DNA of 51,279 nt, taken from NCBI GenBank assembly GCA_018266355.1, contig JAFEAP010000021.1, positions 1 to 51,279 of the forward strand, written 5' to 3'. Every line of letters begins with the position of its first letter. The stretch's first letter is position 1. The stretch is from Bdellovibrionales bacterium (GTDB lineage: Bacteria > Bdellovibrionota > UBA1018). Below, one piece after another: positions 43,966 to 51,279 of this stretch. Made by a program: the position numbers and the translations under genes. The notes under the pieces are model-generated. The model saw only the letters and a program-made list of their open reading frames with translations, was not told the DNA's origin and did no database searches.

Positions 43966-46815
43966 GTGGAACAAATGACCGAAGGCACGACGATGAAAGT
44001 CTACGAACTCGCGAAAGAACTCGGAGTCGACTCGATTTCGCTGGTCGATAAGCTGAGCGGAATGAACATCAAAGTGAAGAACCACATGAGCGACCTGGCC
44101 GAAGCCGACGTAGCGGCGGCCAAGGCAGCGTTCACGGCGGCGGCCGCGGCGAAGGCCGACACGGGCAAGAAGTCGGGCGCGAAAACCGTCACCCGGCGGA
44201 AAAAGACCGACGACGCGACGGAAAGCGCCGCTCCGGCTAAAGCCGCGGCCAAGGCGAAGGCCGCCGCGCTCGGCGAACCGGCGAAAGCCCCCGCGAAGAA
44301 AAAAACGGCGTCGAAGACCGCGAAAGCGACGACCGATACGGGCGCGGAAACGACCGCGAAGAGCGAAGCCGCGAGTCCGATCATCCGCCGCCGTTCGAAG
44401 GACGGCGACGCAGGCGACTCCACTTCCCAAACCGTCGTCATGAAGCGCACGGGAGCGACCGACGCCGAAGCGAAACCGGTTTCCACTCCGGCCGCGAAGG
44501 CGGCCGCGCTCGCCCACTCGGTCGGAGCCGAACCGGATCCGGTCCCGAGCGCCGAGGAACTCGCCGCCGAAGCGGCTGCCCAGGCCGAAGCCGAAGCCGC
44601 CGCCGAAGCGTCGTCCGAATCGACGGAATCCGGCTCGCCGGAAACGCCGGCGGGACGCATCACCATCGGCGGACGCCCGGTCGCCGCACCGCGGAAGAGC
44701 TTCTTGACCACCGCGGAAGTCTCCGCGCCGACGAACAAACTCCGCATCATCGCCGCCGCTCCGCCGGCGCCGAAAACCTCGAACGCTCCGAAGCCGATCG
44801 GCGCGGGCGGGCCGAAGATCGGCGGCACCGACGCCGGCGGGTTCCGCATCATCCGGATGACGAAAGAAAACCTCGACCAAATGGCCGAGGAGGAAAACGC
44901 GAAGAAAAAGGGCGGCGGCGGGATCCGCGAAGGCGAAATCAAGCCGGAAGACGTCCGTTTCGCCGATTACCGGAAGAAGGAAGTCGTCTTCCTCCCGAAG
45001 CGCAAACGCGTCCCGGTCGGCAAGGAACTGAAACGCACCCAGAAAACCGTCGCGGCCGCGCACAAACGCGTCGTCGAGATGGGCGATTTCATCACCGTCG
45101 CCGATTTCGCGAACCAGATGAACGTGAAGGGCACCGAAGTGGTGCGTAAGCTCATGGGCATGGGCACGATGGCCTCCTTGAACCAGTCGATCGACTTCGA
45201 GACCGCGCAGCTCGTGGCGCACGAGTTCCAGTACGAAGTGAAGAACGTCGCCTTTAAGGAAGAGCAAGTCCTCGACGGCGCGGAAGACGTCGCGGAAGAC
45301 CTCCAGCCTCGTCCTCCGGTCGTCACGATCATGGGTCACGTCGACCACGGGAAAACCTCCCTCCTCGACGCCATCCGCTCGGCGAAGGTCGCCGCGGGCG
45401 AAGCCGGCGGGATCACCCAGCACATCGGCGCCTACACCGTCGAGAAGAACGGGAAACTGATCTCCTTCATCGATACCCCGGGCCACGAAGCCTTCACGGC
45501 CATGCGTGCGCGCGGCGCGAACGTCACGGACATCGTGATCCTCGTCGTCGCCGCGGACGACGGCGTGATGCCGCAGACGCGCGAAGCGCTTTCGCACGCG
45601 AAAGCGGCGGGCGTTCCGATCATCGTCGCGATGAACAAGATGGATAAGCCGGGCGCGAACCCGGAGAAGATCAAGCAACAGCTCGCCGAGCTCGACCTCC
45701 TCGCCGAAGACTGGGGCGGGCAGTCTCAGTTCGTTCCGGTTTCGGCCGCGAAGAAGACCGGGATCGAAGAATTGCTCGAAGCGATCCTCCTGAACGCCGA
45801 AGTCCTCGACTTGAAGGCGAATCCCGACGCTCCCGCGACGGGCACCGTGCTCGAAGCCCGGCTCGAAAAGGGCCGCGGACCGGTCGCGAGCGTCCTCGTG
45901 AAACGCGGCACGCTCCATGTCGGCGACATCGTCGTCTCCGGGATGTTCTCCGGCCGCGTGAAGTCGCTCATGAACGACAAGGGCGGCACGCAGAAGGAAT
46001 GCACTCCGGGCATGCCGGTCGAGATCCTCGGCTTCGAGGGCCTCCCCGCCGCGGGCGAGAAATTCGACGTCGTGAAGGACGATTCCGCCGCGCGCGAACT
46101 CATCGCCCACCGGAAGGAAAAGGCCCTGGCCGAGAAGTCGGCCACGACGAAGGTTTCGCTCGAAGACTTCTTCGCGAAGACCCAAGCCGGCGCGATCAAG
46201 GAGCTGAACATCATCCTGAAAGCCGACGTGTCGGGTTCCGTGGAAGCCATCCGCGACTCCCTTTCGAAGCTCGGCACCGAGCAGGTAAAGGTGAAAGTGA
46301 TTCTGGCCGCGCCGGGCGGAATCACCGAATCCGACGTCATGCTCGCGAACGCGTCGAAGGCGATCATCGTCGGCTTCAACGTGCGTCCGGAAACGACGGC
46401 CCGTCGCCTCGCCGAGGCCGAGCACGTCGAGATCAAGACGTACCAGATCATCTACGAACTCCTCGACGACGTTAAGCTCGCGATGGCCGGTACCCTCGAC
46501 AAGAAAAAGGTCGAGAAGTATCTCGGCCGCGCCGAAGTCCGCCAGACGTTCAACGTGCCGAAGCTCGGCACGGTGGCCGGTTGCGCGGTCGTCGACGGCA
46601 AGATCCTCCGCGGCGCGAACGTACGCCTCCTACGCGATTCCCGCGTGATCTTCGACGGTAAGCTCGCGACGCTTCGCCGCTTCAAGGACGACGCGAAGGA
46701 AGTCGCCGAAGGCTACGAGTGCGGGATGGGCATCGAGAAGTTCAACGACATCAAGGTCGGCGACCTCATCGAAGCCTATCAGATCGATCTCGTGACCCCA
46801 GAACTGACTGGATAA
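43966..46815 (+). CDS. infB: Translation initiation factor IF-2
   Basis: 949 residues. GTPase that places initiator tRNA on the ribosome. N-terminal IF2_N module ([21 protein letters not shown]), a second IF2_N-like block near 355-400 ([22 protein letters not shown]), a long Ala/Lys/Glu/Pro linker (about 60-320), the G domain (G1 GHVDHGKTS near residue 456, G3 DTPGHEAF, G4 [11 protein letters not shown]5 SAKKTG), and C-terminal domains ([26 protein letters not shown]). GTG 43966 with AGGAG 10 bases upstream is the listed start; in-frame ATGs at 43975 and 43993 are alternatives, the last being the usual IF-2 start. Confidence 0.97.
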   Translation: MEQMTEGTTMKVYELAKELGVDSISLVDKLSGMNIKVKNHMSDLAEADVAAAKAAFTAAAAAKADTGKKSGAKTVTRRKKTDDATESAAPAKAAAKAKAAALGEPAKAPAKKKTASKTAKATTDTGAETTAKSEAASPIIRRRSKDGDAGDSTSQTVVMKRTGATDAEAKPVSTPAAKAAALAHSVGAEPDPVPSAEELAAEAAAQAEAEAAAEASSESTESGSPETPAGRITIGGRPVAAPRKSFLTTAEVSAPTNKLRIIAAAPPAPKTSNAPKPIGAGGPKIGGTDAGGFRIIRMTKENLDQMAEEENAKKKGGGGIREGEIKPEDVRFADYRKKEVVFLPKRKRVPVGKELKRTQKTVAAAHKRVVEMGDFITVADFANQMNVKGTEVVRKLMGMGTMASLNQSIDFETAQLVAHEFQYEVKNVAFKEEQVLDGAEDVAEDLQPRPPVVTIMGHVDHGKTSLLDAIRSAKVAAGEAGGITQHIGAYTVEKNGKLISFIDTPGHEAFTAMRARGANVTDIVILVVAADDGVMPQTREALSHAKAAGVPIIVAMNKMDKPGANPEKIKQQLAELDLLAEDWGGQSQFVPVSAAKKTGIEELLEAILLNAEVLDLKANPDAPATGTVLEARLEKGRGPVASVLVKRGTLHVGDIVVSGMFSGRVKSLMNDKGGTQKECTPGMPVEILGFEGLPAAGEKFDVVKDDSAARELIAHRKEKALAEKSATTKVSLEDFFAKTQAGAIKELNIILKADVSGSVEAIRDSLSKLGTEQVKVKVILAAPGGITESDVMLANASKAIIVGFNVRPETTARRLAEAEHVEIKTYQIIYELLDDVKLAMAGTLDKKKVEKYLGRAEVRQTFNVPKLGTVAGCAVVDGKILRGANVRLLRDSRVIFDGKLATLRRFKDDAKEVAEGYECGMGIEKFNDIKVGDLIEAYQIDLVTPELTG

Positions 46816-46826
46816 GGACCAGAACA

Positions 46827-46870
46827 GTCCGGCCCTACGGCCGGGCGGAGCCCGTCCATCCGGGCCGGAC
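46827..46870 (+). promoter_or_regulatory. Structured infB-rbfA intergenic element
   Basis: Outer repeat GTCCGGCCC / GGGCCGGAC (9 perfect pairs) enclosing CGGGC-GGA-GCCCG; CCGGCC-CTAC-GGCCGG is an alternative inner pairing. No clear Shine-Dalgarno sequence precedes rbfA 9 bases later. May tune rbfA expression within the operon. Confidence 0.45.
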
Positions 46871-46879
46871 CTACTCATT

Positions 46880-47293
46880 ATGCAAGAAACCCGTAAGCAG
46901 CGGCTCGCGTCCGTCATCCAGCAGGAACTCTCGGTCGCCGTCCGCTCGATCAAGGATCCGCGCGTTCCGTCGGTGACCTTCACGCAGGTGGAAGTCACCG
47001 ACGACGGCTCCCAAGCCACCGTCTACGTCACCATCCTCGGCGGCGACGGTTCGCTCGGCGATCACGCCGACCGCGCGGCCATTCGGGATTGTCTCGAGGG
47101 GCTGAAAAGCGCGGCGGGTTACCTCCGCCGCCACCTCGCGAAGATCCTCACCATCCGGCATATCCCTTCGCTCATCTTCAAGGAAGACCGCGGACTCGCG
47201 AACGTTTCGCGCGTGCACGAACTCCTCAAGCAGGTGAACGCCGGACCTTCGTCCGCGACGCCCGCCGATTCGTCGGACGACGAGGAAACCTGA
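46880..47293 (+). CDS. rbfA: 30S ribosome-binding factor RbfA
   Basis: 137 residues, KH-type fold. Binds 30S near the 5' helix of 16S rRNA during late maturation. Sequence hallmarks: RLASVIQQELSVAVRSIKDPRVPSVTFTQVEVTDDGSQATVYVTILGG and AAGYLRRHLAKILTIRHIPSLIFKEDRGLANVSRVHELL. The tail is acidic (SSDDEET). It follows a structured gap after infB and is followed 11 bases later by truB. Confidence 0.96.
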   Translation: MQETRKQRLASVIQQELSVAVRSIKDPRVPSVTFTQVEVTDDGSQATVYVTILGGDGSLGDHADRAAIRDCLEGLKSAAGYLRRHLAKILTIRHIPSLIFKEDRGLANVSRVHELLKQVNAGPSSATPADSSDDEET

Positions 47294-47304
47294 TCGGGGG
47301 TCTC

Positions 47305-48306
47305 GTGACGGACCTCGATTGGCTCGATCGCTTTCACGGCTTCCTCCTCGTCGACAAACCGGAAGGCATCACTTCCCAGGACGCGATCACGCGTCTCCAG
47401 CACGCCCTCGTCGAAAGATCCGGCGGACGGCTGAAGAAACGCGACCTCCCCTCGATGGGGCACGGCGGAACGCTCGATCCGTTCGCGACGGGGCTTCTCG
47501 TCGTCGCGGTCGGCGACGGCGTGAAACTCACCCGCTATCTCCTCGGCTCGGACAAGTCCTACGCGGCCGAGATCGCTTTCGGCGCGCGAACCGCTTCGGG
47601 CGACCGGACGAACGAGGTCGTCGAGCGCACGGACCGCCTGCCGCGCGACGGGGAAGCCCTCGTCCGCGCTGCGGCCGGATTCCTCGCCGCGCCTTACCTC
47701 CAGACCCCGCCGATGTACTCCGCGAAGAAGATCGAGGGCGTCCCCCTTTACGAACTCGCCCGAAAAGGACTGACCGTCGAGCGCGCGGCGATCCCCTGCA
47801 CGGTCCGCGAATTCGCGATCGAGAGCACCGGGGAATCGCCGACCGGCGGCATCGCTTCCGCCCGCGCGCGGGCGACGGTGAGTTCCGGAACCTTCATCCG
47901 CACGCTCGCGGAAGATCTCGCGGTTCGCGCGGAAAGCCTCGCGCACTTGACCTCTCTCCGGCGACTCGCTTCGGGCAGACTCTCCCTCGATCGCGCGCTG
48001 CCGCTCTCCGCGTTCGCCGAGGCCCTCGGCGAGAACCGCGCCTGGTCGGACCTTCCGTGCTTCATCCCGTTTCACCGCGCGATGGACGGGATCCTTCCGC
48101 GCCTCGAAATCACCACCCAAACCGCGGCCCGGATCTTCAGCGGCGAAGTCCGCACCCTCGGCGAGCTTCCGCTCCGGGAGACCGGCTCCACCGCGCTCTA
48201 TTCGACGGGCCGGCTGGTCGCGATCGTGCGCGAACGCGGCGACGGGGAAGGCGGCGGCCGCTCGATCGAGCGCGGATTTCCCCTCCGCTTCGGCGACGCG
48301 GTCTAG
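47305..48306 (+). CDS. truB: tRNA pseudouridine(55) synthase TruB
   Basis: 333 residues. Makes pseudouridine 55 in the tRNA T-loop. The start GTG 47305 has GGGGG 5 bases upstream and gives the normal N-terminus (GFLLVDKPEGITSQDAI); the longer frame overlaps rbfA. Catalytic motif GHGGTLDPFATGLLVVAVG (Asp in TLDP), YAAEIAFGARTASGDRTNEV, PPMYSAKKIEGVPLYELARKG, SSGTFIRTLAEDLA. C-terminal about 60 residues look like a PUA-like addition. Last gene of the operon; the following gene is convergent. Confidence 0.95.
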   Translation: MTDLDWLDRFHGFLLVDKPEGITSQDAITRLQHALVERSGGRLKKRDLPSMGHGGTLDPFATGLLVVAVGDGVKLTRYLLGSDKSYAAEIAFGARTASGDRTNEVVERTDRLPRDGEALVRAAAGFLAAPYLQTPPMYSAKKIEGVPLYELARKGLTVERAAIPCTVREFAIESTGESPTGGIASARARATVSSGTFIRTLAEDLAVRAESLAHLTSLRRLASGRLSLDRALPLSAFAEALGENRAWSDLPCFIPFHRAMDGILPRLEITTQTAARIFSGEVRTLGELPLRETGSTALYSTGRLVAIVRERGDGEGGGRSIERGFPLRFGDAV

Positions 48307-48327
48307 GCGGAGGTTCGGTCGCGGATC

Positions 48328-48513
48328 CTAGCGGGTGTTGAGCGCGAGCTGGGCGGCGAAGGCCCGTTGATAGGCCGGCCGCGCCTCGGCGCGAGCGACG
48401 TAGGCCGCGAAAGGACGATTCACCTCCTCGAGCGCCCAGCGCACGCGCGTGTCGCGGGCCAGTCCTTTCCCGCCGTCCGGGGATCGATCGAATACGGTGA
48501 TCGTGATGGCCAT
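48328..48513 (-). pseudogene. Glutathione S-transferase remnant with internal deletion
   Basis: 61 residues. The first 32 (MAITITVFDRSPDGGKGLARD, RVRWALEEVNRPF) are the N-terminus of a GST thioredoxin-like domain, and the last about 27 (AYVARAEARPAYQRAFAAQL) are the very C-terminus of the same family; roughly 140 middle residues are missing and the join is in frame. The fold cannot form, so I read it as a deletion remnant, though a short peptide could still be made. A weak AGGAAAG lies 13 bases upstream. It sits 17 bases downstream of the gene at 48531. Confidence 0.75.
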
Positions 48514-48530
48514 CTGAAAACCCGTCTTTC

Positions 48531-49316
48531 CTAGCGTGCCGGATACCGGTCGCTGATCATGCTCCGAAGCGGATCTTTCACCGCGGGATCGATCTTACCG
48601 CCCATCGCGCGGGCGATCGCGGCGGTCGCCGCGGGCGCGCCGGCTCCCGTCGTGACGAGGTAGGCTTGCATGCTCGCGACGGCGAGGTCGAAGCGGTCGT
48701 CAGCCTTCACCGACGAGTCGACGCCGTAGATCTCGCCGAGGCTCGAAAGCGCGCTTCGGCTGATTTCCGCGTTCTCCGCGGGCGGAAAGGCCGCGACGAG
48801 CGCGAGAAGGTCGTTCCGGTTCTCGCGGACCTCGGGATCGCCCTCGAGTCCGGTGAGCGCACGTCCGAGCGCGGGGATCACTTCCTCGGCGTTCTGCACG
48901 AGCGAATCGTTCAGGTAGCCTTCGAGTTGGCGGACTTCCTCGGGCGAGAAGCTCGCTTTCATGCGCTTCAAACGGAGATAGAGGCCGAGGTCCTTCGCCG
49001 CTCTTCCGGTCCCGGCGCCGCGAAGCGCGCTCTCGGTCTTCGGGTCGAGGGTGAGCGTCCCGAGGTGCTTCAGGAGCGCCTCGAGCGAAGCGTCGACGGA
49101 ACGCGCGACGGGGGCGACGGGCTTCGTCGTCGGCGCGGCGACCGCGGGTTTCGCCTCTCCGAGGAGCGATCCTCCGGAATCGACGGGAGGAATCGTCGCC
49201 GCTTCCTTGCCGACGGGGGTCGGCGCTGCTGCCGGCGCGGGAGGCTTTCCGCGCAAGGCGAAGGCGACCGCGACGAGCGCGACCGCGGCGAGGCCGATTT
49301 TCGTTCCGCGTGTCAT
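48531..49316 (-). CDS. Membrane-anchored periplasmic protein, unknown
   Basis: 261 residues. One N-terminal transmembrane anchor (TKIGLAAVALVAVAFALRG), an Ala/Pro linker (about 23-70), then a helical domain (about 75-261; DASLEALLKHLGTLTLDPKTESALRG, FSPEEVRQLEGYLNDSL, ATAAIARAMGGKIDPAVKDPL). No family recognised. Start ATG 49316, 17 bases after hflX, so cotranscribed with it; no ribosome-binding site visible. Confidence 0.78.
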   Translation of the reverse strand: MTRGTKIGLAAVALVAVAFALRGKPPAPAAAPTPVGKEAATIPPVDSGGSLLGEAKPAVAAPTTKPVAPVARSVDASLEALLKHLGTLTLDPKTESALRGAGTGRAAKDLGLYLRLKRMKASFSPEEVRQLEGYLNDSLVQNAEEVIPALGRALTGLEGDPEVRENRNDLLALVAAFPPAENAEISRSALSSLGEIYGVDSSVKADDRFDLAVASMQAYLVTTGAGAPAATAAIARAMGGKIDPAVKDPLRSMISDRYPAR

Positions 49317-49333
49317 CGGTTTCGAGTTTACCC

Positions 49334-50665
49334 TCAGGTGCGGTATTTATCGAGCCCGAGTTTCTTCGCCCACTGCTCTTCCATCCGCACGCGCATGAAG
49401 GTGCCCTTCTCGAGGTGCTTCACGCGATCGACCGAACCGTGCTTGTGCACGAGCGCCTCGAGCTTCGACTCGGAATAAGGAACGACGATCTCGTAAGCCT
49501 CGAGCTTCGACTTGAAGTGCTCGAGGATCACCTCGCGAAGGCGCCCGACCTCCTCGAGATTCAACGCCGAGAGCGAGAACGCCCCCGGAGCGACGATCCG
49601 CGCGAGATTTCGCCGCGCGAGCGACTGGGCGAGCGCGCCCGCCCCGCCCGCGGTATCCGCGCGGAGGAGGTCCATCTTGTTCAAGACGGTGATCCGGGGC
49701 GTGTTCTCGACCTCGAGTTCCTTCATGACCTGGACGGTGACTTCGAGTTCCTCGCGCGCGGTCGGACTCGATCCGTCGACGACGTGGACGAGGAGATCCG
49801 CCTCGTGAAGTTCTTCGAGCGTCGAGCGGAACGAGGCGACGAGTTCGGGCGGGAGCCGGGAGACGAAACCGACGGTATCGACGGCGACCACCGGCGGATG
49901 GGAATCCGGAGTGAGCATGCGCACGGACGCGTCGAGCGTCGCGAAGAGTTTATCCTCGGCGAGCACCTTCGAACGCGTGAGCGCGTTCAGGAGAGTCGAC
50001 TTTCCGGCGTTCGTGTAGCCGACGAGCGCGACCTTGAGCACTTCCTTGCGCTTCGCGCGTTGGATCGTCCGTTCCTTCTCGACTTCCTTCAGCCGCTCGC
50101 GGAGCACCGACATCCGTTTCTTCACGAGACGGCGGTCGACTTCGATCTGCTTTTCGCCCATCCCGCGCTGACCGGCGCCGCCGCCCCCCGAGCCCCCCCG
50201 TTGGCGCTCGAAGTGGGACCAGAGGTGCGCGAGCCGCGGGAGGATGTACTCGAGGCGGGCGAGTTCGACTTGGGTCTTCGATTCCTTCGTGCGCGCGTGG
50301 TTCGAGAAAATCTCGATGATGACTCCGGGACGATCGATCACGGGCTTGCCGAGAAAGGCTTCCGCGTTCCGGAGCTGGTTCGGCGACAGCTCGACGTCGA
50401 CGACGACGCCGTCGGCTCCCGTCGATTCGAGGAGCGCCTTCGCGCTCTCGAGTTTGCCCTGCGTGATGTAGGTCGCCGGGCTGATCTTGCGCGTGGAGGC
50501 GATGACGCTTCCGGCCACGTTCGTTCCGAGCGTGTCGAGGAGCCGGATCAACTCGTCGAGCGGATGGTCTTCCGTCCCGACGCAGATCACGTTCAGCCGC
50601 GCGACGCGCCCGTCGGGACCTTTCTTCGTGGATTTCGGGAGCAGGGATTCGTTCGCTTCCAGCAT
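49334..50665 (-). CDS. hflX: GTPase HflX
   Basis: 443 residues. Ribosome-splitting GTPase. N-terminal HflX domain (HPLDELIRLLDTLG, VDVELSPNQLRNAEAFLGKPVIDRPGVIIEIF), Gly-rich linker GGSGGGGAGQRGMGEKQIE, G domain with Walker A GYTNAGKSTLLNALT, switch motif DTVGFVSRLPPELVASFRSTLEE, NKMDLL and SALN. Start ATG 50665 lies 8 bases from the divergent aminotransferase ATG (or 26 from its alternative GTG). Possibly followed by the membrane-anchored gene in one transcript. Confidence 0.95.
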   Translation of the reverse strand: MLEANESLLPKSTKKGPDGRVARLNVICVGTEDHPLDELIRLLDTLGTNVAGSVIASTRKISPATYITQGKLESAKALLESTGADGVVVDVELSPNQLRNAEAFLGKPVIDRPGVIIEIFSNHARTKESKTQVELARLEYILPRLAHLWSHFERQRGGSGGGGAGQRGMGEKQIEVDRRLVKKRMSVLRERLKEVEKERTIQRAKRKEVLKVALVGYTNAGKSTLLNALTRSKVLAEDKLFATLDASVRMLTPDSHPPVVAVDTVGFVSRLPPELVASFRSTLEELHEADLLVHVVDGSSPTAREELEVTVQVMKELEVENTPRITVLNKMDLLRADTAGGAGALAQSLARRNLARIVAPGAFSLSALNLEEVGRLREVILEHFKSKLEAYEIVVPYSESKLEALVHKHGSVDRVKHLEKGTFMRVRMEEQWAKKLGLDKYRT

Positions 50666-50673
50666 GCCTAGGA

Positions 50674-51279
50674 ATGGAGTACCATCATTTCGTGCAGAAT
50701 CCAGCCAGTCCCGAGGCGATTAAGGCGGTCTTCGAAAAGATCGCGGTGAACGTGAACGGCGCGCTCCTTCGCGATCCGCTCGCGGCCTGCGTGCCCGCGT
50801 TCGACCGGAGCTACCTCTACGGGGACAGCCTCTACGAGGTCATTCGCACGTACCGCGGGAACTTCCTCTACATGGAGGAGCACCTCATGCGGATGGCGAA
50901 GTCGGCCGAACTCTGCCGGATGAACCTTTCCCAGTCGCTCTCGAAGTACCGCGAGGAATGCGAGAAGACCCTGCGCGCGTACCAATCCCTTCCCGGCTGC
51001 CGGGACGTCGAGGCGTACTGCCGGATCGTCGTTTCGAGGGGAACCGGAAAGATCGGCTTCGGCCAAGAGAACCTTTTCACGCCGACGACATTCGTGATCA
51101 TCGTCCAACCGCTGAATCCCCCGACCGACGCGCAATGGGAGCGCGGCTTCCGCTACCGGATCGTCGACCGTCTCCGAAACGACAAACGCGCGCAGGATCC
51201 GGCGGCGAAGACGGGAAATTACATGAACTCCCTCCTCGCCTACCTCGAGGGCACCGCGGAGGGATTCGACGACGCCCTC
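50674..51279 (+). CDS. Class IV (branched-chain / D-amino-acid type) aminotransferase, 5' part
   Basis: Frame open to the end of the window, about 202 residues visible. PLP fold-type IV enzyme: VNVNGALLRDP, FDRSYLYGDSLYEVIRTYRG (substrate-side loop), HLMRMAKSAELCRM, RIVVSRGTGKIGF, and KTGNYMNSLLAYLEG with the PLP lysine. Family members include IlvE, Dat and PabC; which one cannot be told. Start either ATG 50674 (no Shine-Dalgarno spacing) or GTG 50692, which has TACCAT ending 6 bases upstream and would suit a leaderless mRNA. Divergent from hflX. Confidence 0.85.
   Translation, partial: MEYHHFVQNPASPEAIKAVFEKIAVNVNGALLRDPLAACVPAFDRSYLYGDSLYEVIRTYRGNFLYMEEHLMRMAKSAELCRMNLSQSLSKYREECEKTLRAYQSLPGCRDVEAYCRIVVSRGTGKIGFGQENLFTPTTFVIIVQPLNPPTDAQWERGFRYRIVDRLRNDKRAQDPAAKTGNYMNSLLAYLEGTAEGFDDAL

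Noticed and set aside
43963..46425. 820-residue antisense frame over infB
   Set aside because: Shadow of a clearly identified IF-2 gene; Arg/Gly/Phe-rich low complexity.

Overview
The window is one contiguous, GC-rich (clearly above 60% by eye), densely coded bacterial chromosome segment. About 42 genes fill nearly all of it. I see no rRNA or tRNA gene, insertion sequence, phage module or CRISPR array. Many genes encode secreted proteins or lipoproteins with no recognisable family, there are VWA lipoproteins, an ActC-type quinol oxidoreductase subunit, and sphingolipid- and sterol-type lipid enzymes. This mix would fit a Gram-negative of the Bdellovibrionota / former Deltaproteobacteria type. 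That placement is inference, because no phylogenetic marker could be searched. The high GC and strong codon bias create very long antisense shadow ORFs, which I left out.

Layout. 1-5.3 kb (+): 3' part of citrate synthase, an M48/Ste24-like membrane protease, a DUF2914 membrane protein and a lipoprotein amidohydrolase. 5.4-8.7 kb (-): two paralogous proteins with an N-terminal pseudo-receiver-like domain and a C-terminal PilZ-like domain. 8.7-11 kb (-): a tightly overlapping operon of archease-like protein, secreted protein and ornithine aminotransferase, divergent from a ferritin-like diiron protein. 11.8-16.5 kb (-): an FHA-like membrane protein, FadH and a secreted protein. 16.7-20.9 kb: a fatty-acid hydroxylase fused to a lipoprotein-like domain, a small membrane protein, a solitary actC and a lipoprotein. 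21-23.2 kb (-): a DksA-like protein that has lost its zinc cysteines, plus two exported proteins. 23.6-35 kb is the accessory-looking part: a secreted Ser/Thr-rich beta protein behind a good sigma70-type promoter, an 1838-residue membrane protein, a lipoprotein, MsrA, and an 859-residue exported protein with two segments of strict four-residue periodicity (small residue every 4, aromatic every 4). 35-41.7 kb: a pirin-like protein without metal ligands, YahK alcohol dehydrogenase, a CREST/ceramidase-type membrane hydrolase, two VWA lipoproteins, a GNAT acetyltransferase and a c-type cytochrome-like protein. 41.8-48.3 kb (+): the classical rimP-nusA-infB-rbfA-truB operon, with an intrinsic terminator immediately before rimP. 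48.3-51.3 kb: a glutathione S-transferase remnant, a membrane-anchored protein and HflX (-), then the start of a class IV aminotransferase (+).

The strongest candidate for something undescribed is the tetrad-repeat protein at 32342-34921. Its Gly-every-4 and Tyr-every-4 segments have nearly the same length (about 133 residues each) and could pack against each other. Others are the hydroxylase-lipoprotein fusion, the paralogous pseudo-receiver pair, the possible pore-forming protein at 23587, and several leader structures (before rimP, before the VWA gene at 38057, and very short or absent leaders at 10977, 16684 and 37212).
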